Below, one piece after another: positions 53,711-64,000 of a DNA stretch of 64,000 nt. The first letter of the stretch is position 1; the number at the start of each line of letters is the position of its first letter. The notes under the pieces are model-generated. The model was given only the letters and a program-made list of their open reading frames with translations, searched no databases and was not told the DNA's origin. Made by a program: the position numbers and the translations under genes. Source of the DNA: Miscanthus floridulus (Eukaryota > Streptophyta > Magnoliopsida > Poales > Poaceae); assembly GCF_019320115.1 (NCBI RefSeq), contig NC_089581.1, positions 8,929,707 to 8,993,706 of the forward strand, given 5' to 3'.

Positions 53711-54695
53711 TGATAGATGATGGCTACGTATAAGCTGCCAATAAACGAGGGGAACCTTTACTCCCGATCGAGAAAAACAAGGGATTAATCGACATGTGGT
53801 AATCTATATTGTATGGGAAGACAGGGTTATGAAATGTCGGGTTCAGTTGACAGAAGATGCAGTAGAGAGATTAGGATTATGGACTCAGTGTTGGAGCATG
53901 TGGTTGGTTGGTCAACTCAAATACGTTCCTTTTGGGTTCTGCTACCGTAACCATCCTTCGGCTATATTGACTTCAACATAATAGCGTGGAGCCAGTTCCT
54001 TTGGCTATTTTCTTTTCAATTCTTCACCCCTAAGAGTTACACAGATTTTAGCTTAGAGTATAATGTTTGGTTGTAGATTTTATAAATGCGTGTAAGCCAA
54101 TTTAAATCCCCTTACAATATTCAATCAAGCCATCGCCAATGGAGAGCAGAGCAGTAGAGCATCCTCATCCTCTGATCTTCGTTGGATGTCGATGTAGGAG
54201 CTCCTTTTCTGTCTGACTCTCTCTGATAGGTGTAGCGTCGAGCCGTTTGTGATATCAAAACCATTGAATGCTACATCACCAAATCATATTTTTCCTGAGG
54301 GCAAGATTAATGACTTCTAAAAAAATGAAGGGAAACTACAGATTAATTATATTTACTGGATGGAAAGAAAAAAAAATGCACTGCTAATTTGACATTAGCA
54401 GTATTATGGATCCAATCTTAAATTGTACAGCCAGTCTTCTCACAAATAAAGCATTGGAACATCACTTCATTGCATTGATCCACAAGTATTTACAGTTCTT
54501 CAGAAATGAGCACATCAGGAACCCCCACGCCCCACCTACTTCGAGGGGCGGTTCTACCACTTCGGTTTATATATAAAAGCAATGTAATGGTAACAAAAAC
54601 AAAGAACAAAGGATGGGAATAAAGGCCATTCTTTCTATACAATGTACATGGAAGTTACAACAAGGTGTGGCTTGTTTAACAAGAGAACATGTCTG
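53711..54695. other. Intergenic region and TBC 3' UTR, unit 2
   Basis: Counterpart of about 20,505-21,487, nearly identical, with a small rearrangement near 54,137 (AATGGAGAGCAGAGCAG). No additional features. Confidence 0.4.
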
Positions 54696-57600
54696 TCATT
54701 TTCTGTCAGCAGTTAAGTTTGACACCACACGGCTACCGACCCTGCTCATTGTTTTCGATATGAGGGGCTGAAGCCGCTTGCTACTTGAAGTTTCACTGGT
54801 GCCCTCCCCCGGCTTCTGATACTCCTTCTGAAGCTCCTCAAGACGACTCGATACCTGAAAAAAAAAATACGAAAGAACCATAACAATTATTATCTACCAG
54901 GTGGCCAAATTTTCATGACTGACAAAAAAATACAGATAAAGCAGATGGAGGTTGCTAGATTTTCGTTCACGTCTGAATGCAACAAAGTGAGACAGGTGAC
55001 ATGCTGGTGTGGTTCTCTAAATTTGCTAATTCAGTTATCTATTGGGACAGAAGTGAAGTGAAATAGGAATACAAGGTAACAGTGGCAACATGCTATAATG
55101 GAATTGCAAACTAATCAAGCACCACAGTATTGGAAATATTAGCTAGCAAACAGATGCATCAACATTAAAGCACATAAAGAAGATTCCTGAAACTTATAGG
55201 TTAAAAAGAATACTTTATAATAAAGAGAATCCATATAGTAGTATAGTACCTTTAATTTATACCGTACTTCTCTTATCTTACTATAGAAAGGAGACAGAAT
55301 GTTGTAACCCAAAGCCAAAAAGCAACAGATAGAAAGTTTCAGAAAACAGCACAGGTCAACTTTTAGCTTTTGCTATGATGGGAAAATTAAAAGAAACACA
55401 TGAATATGATACATGTAAGAGCACATTTATCAAAAAGCAAGCACACATGTTTTGCGCAATAGGAAGTGAATTACCTTAAATGTGAAGGCAAGTGGCAATA
55501 ATGCATCTGGATCTGTTGCCTCCTCAGGAAATTTCTCAAGGAATGTAGCAGTTTTCTCAAAAGGGTAATTTGACCTGATGGTAGGATAGCAATTCAGTAT
55601 TTCTCAATATTTGTTTGAAATATGGTTTCAAGCGAAAGTGACAGAAGATACAAAATACTCACCAAATCATCATGACAGAATCTCAATAGAGCCAATCCAA
55701 CTTGGAATACAACCTTAATACCCTGTTAGGTATCAACCAGCAATAATAAATAAGCAACCAGATCAGAAAGTGCACAATATAATCAGTATTTTTTTGGTAT
55801 TACTATTACATCAACTACAGATTGGTAGATTAGAACCTAAATTCAAATGAATATAACACATCAAACAATAACCTGATTCAAAATGAATAAACTTTTCAAG
55901 CTAAAAGGTTTGGCTGCACATGAAAAGGGTACTGAGAAAAGGAACAAGCAGCTGTGTTGTTAGAAGACCATTTAAGAGTAGCACAGCAATCTATTTCATA
56001 TAACTACTCCCTCTGTCCACAAAAGAATACAAGTCTAGCACGGTAACAAGTTAAGGTATCGAGTTAGTCAAATGAAAAAATATCAATATTATATACCACG
56101 TTATACTTATTTGTCATAAACATTAATATTTTTACCTATATATTTGGTCAAACTTTAGACACGTTAACAAAGATTACACCTAGAATTGCGTTCTTTTGTG
56201 GACAGAGGTAGTATATCTTAAGTCAAAACTCTTTATGTAAACCAGTGGGGTTTCCTAATGAAAGGAGTTGTACAGATACAAGAGAGTATACTATTTATGA
56301 AGCAATAATGCCTAAAGAAAAGTCAAATAACCAAGATGCAATCTAAACACGAAATACACATATGGCAGGATAAGATTCTAACCTCATAAAGAAACACATC
56401 CCAAACTCTAAGAGTTAGATGAAATGGGAAGGAATATGTGAAAACTGTGATAAACCATTGGCTTGCATACATGCTTGGGTTTATCATTTCTTCAACAAAG
56501 TGTTGTCCCAATTTTGGCATGAGCTCCATAACTAATTTCTCAAACTGAGACAGATATTGCTGCACGAGCGGCAAACCAGCCTGTTCCAAAGGTAAAAACA
56601 GATCAGTAGAAGTTTATAGTATGTAAGTTTACTCAAGAAACGAAGAAATTTTACAATTTTGCATCTCCAGCATTACTAATCACTCAAAACTGAAGATGAA
56701 CACTGATGGAATACGAGTAGCCAGGAAAATATTTTACTTACTACTTAGTAGTTTAAAATTTATATACGTCAGATAGGATAGACAATAAAGACAGCCATGA
56801 AACAAGCATTATGAAGCCCTCAAATTATAACAACTGGAAATCCAAATGTAATCCCAAGATAATAACGATTACCTGATACAAGCCTTCCATTGGTGCATGG
56901 ACAGCTCCCTTCAGCAATGCGACTAATAACCAGAATGCATCCTCCTCACTCATATAAAGAAGCAGCAGCCCAGCTATAAATCCCATTCCCTGTTAAATGA
57001 ATTGTATAAACAACAGAATATTATTCAAGAGAGATCTTTGTATCCAAAAATTAGGTCACTAGACTCAACACAAACCTGCACATATCCAACATCCCTGTCA
57101 TAGACAGAATATGCTTTCAAAATGTTATACAAGGATCTTTGGCCTGGACCATGCCTTTGTTGGAAGAATATATGAGATGGAAATGTGCGTGATATGTCAC
57201 GAATAATTTCCAATTCAGAGGCCGATGTCTCATATATCACCAGTGTCTGCCCAAAGTATAGCACAGTGATACAAATAAGAGTGATATATATCAATAGCGA
57301 GAGCACTAGTCTACATAGTACTCTGATCATTAAGAAATATAAATGCAAACTGTAATAGATACAAAACTAAAAAATAGGACATTAGTTCCTTCAAAACTAT
57401 CAGGACTTAAGAGACTAGCCACAAACTTCAGTGAAGTCAATAAAAGCATGGTGGAGTTATCTGTACAAATTTGCACCTCAAGAATGGGATTCAATAGGAT
57501 CCAATGTTGATGTGAGTATATATAATCTTTAAAAAGTTCAAATATTTTATTTAACAATAATGCATGTATGCCACTTCATGCTGTTCCCTTGTTCCCCTGT

Positions 57601-58478
57601 TTCTCAATCTAGTATAACTAGGCAAATCACAATCATATAGAATGCCAGAAGATGCAAGAAAAAAAGGATCCTTATGGGTACCTCATAAACCCCTGGGTTC
57701 ATTAGTAAGAGGTCCCGACTGCCTGAAATCAACTGCCAAACAAGTCCTCTGAGACAATCAGGAATTCCTTTCCTTATTCGCCTTTTAACCACATGAGGGT
57801 TCCTTCTAACATAATGCTTCCAGTCACTACCACCAACACCTATCATCTTCCTCCATTTTCTTATCCTTCTTTCCTCACTATAGTAACAGAAAAAAGAAAA
57901 TAGAATAAAAGGACCTTGAAAGGTAGCTTGTTTAGAGAAATAAAAAGGAAGGTCAGACGGTGCAGTAGAAAAGTAACTGATTTACACAAGTAAATAGTCT
58001 GATACCGGAAAAGAATGATAATATGGTGTCAGAGGCATGAGTAAGGTAGTAATAAAAAGTGCACTTTATCAGTGAAGCAGTCTAATGTATTAGAACCATT
58101 CTACCAGTAAGTGCTGACCAAGCTAAGACCCAATCTTATGCACAGAAATGTAGCAAGAGCTGCTAGAAAGAAGAAAATAGAATCTAGGATGATCTTACAA
58201 CCACCTATGGGAATAGACTAACATATCAAATTGGTAGAAACAAGAAGATACAATGACCCTAATATCTCGAGTATACATGTCTTGTAAGGCAGGTCACACA
58301 TTCCGATAATACATGTCTTGTAAGGCAGGTCATACCTTTCACGTTCATGTATAGATTTGCCTTTTGGAATTCCATCAGGTGAGTTGCTTTGTTCTGGCTT
58401 TATAAAACCAAATCTGTCAACAGCACGAGAAGGAGCTGGTCCTGGTTCAGTGTCATCGGCTGCTTTCTTCTTATCCAT
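54696..58478 (-). pseudogene. Unit 2 copy of the TBC RabGAP gene, frameshifted in exon 7
   Basis: Exons are 58478-58336, 57877-57682, 57246-57076, 56989-56873, 56580-56383, 55722-55663, 55574-55475 and 54854-54696. All borders are kept, but exon 7 is 100 bp instead of 99. Two single-base insertions and one deletion in short homopolymers give a net +1 and an immediate stop after the VKLPF segment, at residue 300 of 380. Both catalytic fingers would survive, but the last helices of the TBC domain and the tail would be lost. Exon 8 is open but carries five amino-acid changes relative to unit 1 (for example QKPGEG for QNPGAG), because exons 6-8 lie in the diverged patch. It could be a real pseudogene or carry sequence errors in a divergent allele. 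Confidence 0.8.
56007..56208. mobile_element. Stowaway MITE in the TBC intron, shorter allele
   Basis: Same insertion site and TA duplications as 22797-23048, but 202 bp rather than 252, with internal deletions and many substitutions. Its left end CTCCCTCTGTCCACAAAAGA fits the Stowaway consensus better than the unit 1 copy does. Confidence 0.65.
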
Positions 58479-60897
58479 CTCGAGTATCTTCAGAGTTCAG
58501 ACACATCATCCATATATCGAAATCGATATCCTGCCAATTATTTCGAGAAACCGTTGACTGATGTAAAGCTCTGACAACATGAACTTAACATGGAACAAAG
58601 CAGAATGTGCATGCTAGAAGACGAAGCGAAAACAGAACAAGCAGTCTTGCCTAATTTCTGATGTGACACGAATTTAGGACAGAGAAATGAACCAGGTTCC
58701 CGAAGACCGAAAGGATCAGCTAAAGGAATGTGTGAAACAAAGAAGCCGAAAGGATCATTTAAAGGAATGTGTGAAACAAGCCTGTTTGTTTGGCTGTGGC
58801 TTGTCGTAAACGATCGTAAATTTCCAGCTGGAACAGTATTTTTCTCTCACACAAATCAGCCAGCCGTACTTCTTCACGAGCCAGCAACGATACGAACCAG
58901 CCAACCGAAAGCATACTTTGCAGGTCCAACAGTACCTTCAGGAGATATCGGCCTCTCCACGCTGCATAATCCGATCGCACTAATCGTATGACCCAATGTT
59001 CAAAAGCTAGCAATCCATAGCTACTCAATTCGCCTATCCGATGCCCCCCTCGGCCCTCCTCCCTGCAAGCATGGATTCCAAGTTTCCAACAAATGAAGGC
59101 GAAGGGGCGCCTCCCGCCCACAAGCCGAATACCCGTAACCCTAGGGATCCAAAAGGACCATGGCAGCACAGAATCCCACAGACCCGACCCCGCGACGAGA
59201 ACGCGACAAGCCACAGGCAGCATTCGGATCGGGCGCCGCCAGCACCCGGCCGTACCGAGCCCCCCATTCCCGCGCGAGCCCCGCCCGCGGAAAACGAAGC
59301 TCGACCGGGACATTTTTTTTTCCAATCTCAGGAGGGGAGAGCTAGGGAGACCTACCTGATTTCTCCCGCGGCGCGGCGTGCCCGGAGCTCGGGAAGAGGA
59401 GGCGAGGAGAGGAGAGCGATTTTGTCTTCTTCGGTCTCGTGCGAGGGTCTTCGGCGAACTCGACCCGGACGCGGAAGGGACTCGGGATTCTCTTTTTTTT
59501 TTTTTTCCTTAGCCGGACACGGACAGGACGGCACGGCAGGTAGGGCTGGATACCGAGGTGGCTCGGCTCGATATGCAACTCGGCTCGGCTCGTGAAAAAG
59601 ATTGATCGAGCCGGGAGCAGGGAGCTGAGGTTGATCTTGCTATGTGCCCACATCGTCAGACGGCATGGTCATCGCCTTCAGAGACCACAGCGATAACCCG
59701 CGCAATGCAAGCGGATCAGCAGCTACCACTGGTTCAGAGTTCAGACCAAAGATGAAGATGTGCTTCTGGATAGGCGAGCACGCCATGCACGCAGTGGAGG
59801 ATGCACGATGGGAACAAAGGGGGCTAAATAATGAAGATTTAGGGCTAGAGGCTAGAGATTAATGGTGATTGAGGCTAGTTAACCGTGATCTAATGAAGAA
59901 TCAGACTCAGGGGCTGTAGCCCCCTTTGGATCTGCCCCCTGCATGCACGTGCATGGCCCTGGTGGCTCAAAACTTCAAACACTGTTTTCCGACGGCGGCG
60001 GCGGCGGTGTGCACGCTATGCTTGGCTGCATCCCATGCATTGCCTCCTCGCTGGTTTCCTCGTCGAGAAGAATTTGCTCGTTTTGAGCCTTTTGGGAATG
60101 AGGATTTCCGGGCTGTTTGGATGCAGAATTGAGAATCTTGCATGGTCCAGGCATCAATTTCAGACGTTCATTTTTGACTGCGTGAGATTGGATGCACCTG
60201 CCTGAGCTAGAGCTTCTAGGTTAGGGCTCTATCCATACAAGCCATACATTCACGCCTGCAAGCGATGCGTTTAGGGGAGTCTTGCATGTTTCTTACCAGT
60301 ATATTGCCCGTGCTAACGCTACGAGTGGATCCCATTAAGTAACCTTTCCAGGTACTCATATATTCTAACTATGAAAGAAAAATATTTAAATATGTGAGAT
60401 CAATGCCCTCAGGTCTGGTTTGACCTTTTTATAACTATCAACAAGATGCATTTTTTTAGAAATACCTGCCACATTTTTAGAACATGACCAACCCAGTAGT
60501 TTTTTCAAGAAAAATTTCCGACATACGAACATCCCAAATGGTGCTGTCATAGTCATGGCATATTGTCCTGAGCAGACCAGCAATAACATACTACAGAAGA
60601 TCAAGATAACAGAGTGTATGTATGTAATAAGCATGACAATAATGGTGCACAACCTGCAAGTGTGGGATAGAACATGCAAATCATCAACCCCATCTTTGCT
60701 CAGTGACACAAATCCGATGTCGAAACAGTGCAAGAAATTGACAACACAAAGGCTTCAATATGTGAGTGCTAATAGTGTTCACTCCCTGAAGCCTTGCTCA
60801 AACCGAGATAGTTTTTTTTATAAACAAACCGAGCTAGATTTTGATATAGCACATAATCAGACTCACTGCTATTCCCAGCCATCTCCAGCAACCTAAA
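58479..60897. other. TBC leader intron, promoter and intergenic DNA, unit 2
   Basis: Counterpart of 25316-27736. The leader donor is conserved at 59,354-59,355 (exon edge 59,356) and the hAT-like MITE at about 58,780-58,908. Differences are single-base indels near 59,416, 59,447, 59,490 and 59,755-59,960. No new genes. Confidence 0.4.
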
Positions 60898-61791
60898 TCA
60901 CTTGCCGCATATGCCCTGGAAAATTGAGAGGATTATGATGAGGATCAGCCCGACGACGATGCCAAGGACGATGAGCTTCATCTTCATGTCATTATCGCCG
61001 CACCTGCACGCCATGCCACCTGAAATCAGCAGCCTGAGAGATGCCAATGTTCTGTTTCAGTTCTTCTCTTCTGTCTGACACAGGCAAGCTACTGAAGAGA
61101 TACTTGGTTATGACGATATAAACAGAAACTTGCAACAAACACAGACATCATCGTGGAGCTGCTCTGTCCCTGTGACAAGCCCATCGATCTGTTGTCCGTG
61201 ATCAAAGGCCTAAAATATTTCCACCAAATTAATTCCTCGTTCAGAAGTAGTATTTCAAAGTAAGCTAGTCAAGGCCAAAGATAACTCAAGAATGAAAGCA
61301 GAATTATTGAAGGTTTCAGCCTAGGTAAGCAGATGCAGGAATCCATCATCAGGTCATGCATGCCTGGGAAAGCATATACCGATATACGTTGGTTATTACC
61401 TTATCAATGTTTTCCATCGTGATGCTTTTCACTTGTTGGACCTGAGCCTTCACTTTGGACAGCTTACTCACCTCTGATCCGTATAGTACTGCATCTGGTC
61501 TCTAAGCCTCAACCTATATTGCTAGTCACCCAGTCCCCAAGCATGCCCACATTGAGGAATAAAAAAGGGTAGTCTACAGTATTGGAAATGCATTTAAAAG
61601 TCTGAAAAAATTCTTGTTCTTGCAGACAAAGAATGAGAATTGTTACCCGAAATCTCGAGTGAGACTCTTGGCTGTAACTGTTTTGCTGCTTTGCCCCCAG
61701 CCATATCTCTTGTGGAAGTCCTCCATGATCATCTCCAGGAAGACCATAGGAATCTGCTGCCCAGCTGACTCGGTTGCGACGACGCAGTATG
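60898..61791 (-). pseudogene. Unit 2 copy of the VAMP72-type pseudogene
   Basis: Same broken blocks as 27737-28629 with one extra base in the longin block (near 61,701), adding a further frame break. Confidence 0.7.
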
Positions 61792-62012
61792 CTGCAATTT
61801 GATTTCAGTTATTAACCCAGGTGGAGTTGAGCAAACATAAATAATTTTTCTGTGCATCTTCTTATATTATCACAAAAGAGACCATATTATGAGAAACAAG
61901 AAAGAATATCAACTATCAACAGTTGAACCAATAATACACGAATCACCAGCAGTTTTGTACAACAAACTTTTTATCTTATACGCATGCCATATTTTTCTAA
62001 ACATAAAGATGT

Positions 62013-62368
62013 TGTTATGACCGGCATCCAGTATACAAGGCGTATGCCCATTAGTGGCTAGGGGCTGTCGGCCAGGGGGCCCAAAAGCCCATAGTTATTT
62101 TATTTAATCCTATTATTAGATAGAAGTATAAATACTTGTAAAGACTTTGAGATTGGATTAAGCAGAAACATAATTGTTTCTGGCTTCCTTAAGGGAGTCG
62201 GGATTACCTAACCCTAGCCGCCTCCTGCTGTTGTCGCCCGCCTCCTCTTCCTTCACACACGCGCGACCACGGCCCCTCGGCGTTGTTCGTCGCGCTTCAA
62301 GCCTCGTCCTCCGATCTCCCACAACTACAATCTTCGATCCGTCTGGGGGAGGCCTGCTGTACCCATCA
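62013..62368 (+). repeat. Unit 2 copy of the Met-primed LTR
   Basis: Counterpart of 28852-29205, two bases longer (an extra CA in the CACACACGCG tract near 62,256), followed by the same primer-binding site. Confidence 0.65.
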
Positions 62369-62394
62369 ACTTGGTATCAGAGACCTTGCCGATC

Positions 62395-63142
62395 ATGGAG
62401 TCCCCCGCTGCCTCCACATCGCCGGTGATTTCCGCCGCGCCACTCTCCACCGCAGCGCCTTCCGCACCTTCAGGCGCGCTGGTGACCCTGTCGCTGCCGC
62501 TGGGATCGGATGGCTGCGCCGGCCCTGGTTTTCTCGCCTGAACAACGACGGCGGCGATCATGGACCTCAGCCACTGCATGCGGAGGTCCAGGGAACCCTT
62601 CGGGTGCTCCTCCAGGGACAGTTGACCATCACGCCGCCGCTGCCCACACAGCCACCACCACCCCCGCCGCCACCGTCATCAAGCCGCATCCTACCCCGGC
62701 CATCTCGTACCCCTACGGGATGCCCACCGCGGCACTGCCCTCGTCGCTGTCCTCCGTATCACTGCCATCGACATATGTTCCGATTCAACAGATTCGTTTT
62801 CCACCGTCGCCGTCGCAGATTCCGGCCTGGGCGCTCAGTCCCACGACCGCGCCAATCTACTCCACGACGACACCGCAGGCGTCCATACCTCCAGCGCTGA
62901 CGACGGGCGCTGTTGTCGCTCACGGTGGGCCGTTCACAATAGGCACCCTCTATGGAGGTGTCGATGGCACGCTCATCCATGGCAGTAGCCTCCTGCCGCA
63001 CTCCATCGCTTCACCAACCATCGACAGCTTTCCCGCGGGTGGTAATCAGGGCGGCGAGCAGGAGGGGGTGACCATGGGCGCCACCCCCCCCCGAAGTTTT
63101 ACAAGCTGGAGTTCTCGACGTACGATTGCTCTAAAGACTCCC
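62395..63142 (+). pseudogene. Unit 2 copy of the truncated gag, frameshifted
   Basis: Same start and the same truncation by the gypsy LTR as 29232-29979, but at least five single-base indels (near 62,508, 62,545, 62,582, 62,681 and 62,697) break the frame that is open in unit 1. The total length is unchanged, so insertions and deletions balance. Confidence 0.75.
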
Positions 63143-63414
63143 TGTCGGGTACCATAAAATAGGGTACCCCAAGCGTACACCAAAAGGGTCACTTAAATCC
63201 CATCAACAACAAAGCTAGAGGGTAAGCCATGGGCTCATCACCAGCCCCGTCCGAGCCCACTAGGCTCTCCACCTCACCTCAGGCCTCGCACGGGAGGTCT
63301 CGGCGCCCTGACGCAATCTCCACCTCGCGCAAGGCCTCTCACGGGAGACCTCGGCAAGGAGCCCAATCTCCGTCTCGCCCGAGGCCCCATGCGTACAGCC
63401 TCGGATGAGACTAC
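63143..63414 (+). repeat. Unit 2 copy of the first part of the gypsy LTR
   Basis: 272 bp, the same length as 29980-30251, again ending in ACTAC where the Sirevirus is inserted. Confidence 0.9.
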
Positions 63415-64000
63415 TGAAAGCATCTAGGCCCCTAGTTGGATTTCGGTGATTAATGTCAATACAAGATTACTATGACTAACGTGTGTTTTGCAGAGGCAAT
63501 TAAGTTAGGTCATGGTAATGGAGATCGATTGGGCAATCGAGGTTGTCATGCCCCTACGATGGAAATCGTTTCGGTTTTCAGAGGATGGACGACAAGGTTA
63601 AGGATAACTAGTTCTAAGTGTCGATTGGAGTTGGAGAGACACTTAGAGTAGTTTAGGACTTTGTTTTTTCCTTTGGCCGTACTATGAAGGGGGGGTATGA
63701 ACGGGTAGCTTGACCTAGTTGAGTCTAGTGAGTTAGGTGTGGTGCACACTTGTTAAAACTAGCTCTAGGTAGCTCCTATGAATGCCTAAGATCCTTTGGA
63801 GCAAACTTCATTCACATATGTTCGAAAGTTGAAAGTGAATGGAGGGTCAAACACTGACCGGACGCTGGCTCCGGTGCGACCAGGACGCTGGCCGCAGGGT
63901 CCGGCCAGTTCGTTTGACTGAGGTGGTTAAGTCTGTTGTGACCGGACGCTGGAGAGTCGTGTGACCGGACGCTGAGAGCTAGCGTCCGGTCAACTCCAGT
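63415..64000 (+). repeat. Sirevirus 5' LTR in unit 2, cut by the window end
   Basis: The first 586 bp of the same LTR at the same insertion point. It has two extra single bases compared with unit 1 (in the G run near 63,690 and in GACCAGGACGC near 63,880). Confidence 0.95.

Larger units (their letters stand above)
49205..64000 (+). repeat. Unit 2 of the direct tandem duplication (continues past the window)
   Basis: Collinear with 16021-30837 in the same orientation. Most of it is near-identical to unit 1, with two exceptions: an indel-rich stretch at about 52,290-53,700 and a diverged stretch at 54,737-56,192. The window ends inside the Sirevirus 5' LTR. Confidence 0.95.

Overview
This is a plant nuclear genome window, almost certainly from a grass. 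The evidence is spliced genes on the minus strand with GC-rich first exons, tRNA-derived SINEs, Stowaway- and hAT-like MITEs, Mutator-like elements with long terminal inverted repeats, and nested Sirevirus and Tat-type retrotransposons. The flavour suggests Andropogoneae (sugarcane, Miscanthus, sorghum), but that is inference. No bacterial features, CRISPR arrays or functional RNA genes were seen.

Layout: (1) 1-14.2 kb is repeat-rich. It holds a Pack-MULE-like element carrying an ankyrin/PGG gene fragment (44-1294), a second MULE-like element with a 9-bp target duplication (1472-2825), a strictosidine-synthase-like gene fragment (about 3.3-3.6 kb), unclassified LTR-like DNA, and a degenerate 'ATGTTGCAAGTGTTTC' repeat element (10.5-11.5 kb). 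(2) 14.3-26.5 kb is the gene island, all on the minus strand: two neighbouring mitochondrial pyruvate carrier genes (MPC1, four exons, 107 aa; and a diverged paralogue, 114 aa), then a TBC-domain Rab GTPase-activating protein (eight coding exons, 380 aa). I reconstructed every coding exon boundary with GT/AG sites and consistent reading phase. (3) 27.7-28.6 kb holds a decayed VAMP72-type R-SNARE pseudogene. (4) 28.9-49.2 kb is a three-level nest: an LTR element with a gag ORF is interrupted by a Tat-lineage Ty3/gypsy element, whose 5' LTR is interrupted by a complete 13.3-kb Sirevirus (Ty1/copia). The Sirevirus LTRs are 1585 bp each with one difference, the target duplication is ACTAC, and an intact third ORF follows pol. 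(5) From 49,205 to the end the sequence from 16,021 onward repeats in the same order and orientation.

The dominant feature is therefore a direct tandem duplication with a unit of about 33.18 kb. Its left breakpoint lies in intron 1 of MPC1 and its right breakpoint in the RNase H region of the gypsy element. The second unit has only exon 1 of MPC1, a whole MPC1 paralogue, a whole but frameshifted TBC gene, and the start of the same retrotransposon nest. Unit 2 is a patchwork: mostly near-identical to unit 1, with one stretch rich in single-base indels (52.3-53.7 kb) and one strongly diverged stretch (54.74-56.19 kb). This could be a real recent duplication modified by gene conversion, or a chimeric or false duplication from assembling similar haplotypes or homoeologues. 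The sequence alone does not decide.

Functionally, the host genes are housekeeping: pyruvate import into mitochondria and Rab inactivation in membrane traffic. The most unusual biology is in the mobile DNA: the large third ORF of the Sirevirus, and the gypsy gag-pol frame with 18 nonsense codons but no frameshift over 3.9 kb, a pattern expected of cytosine deamination.
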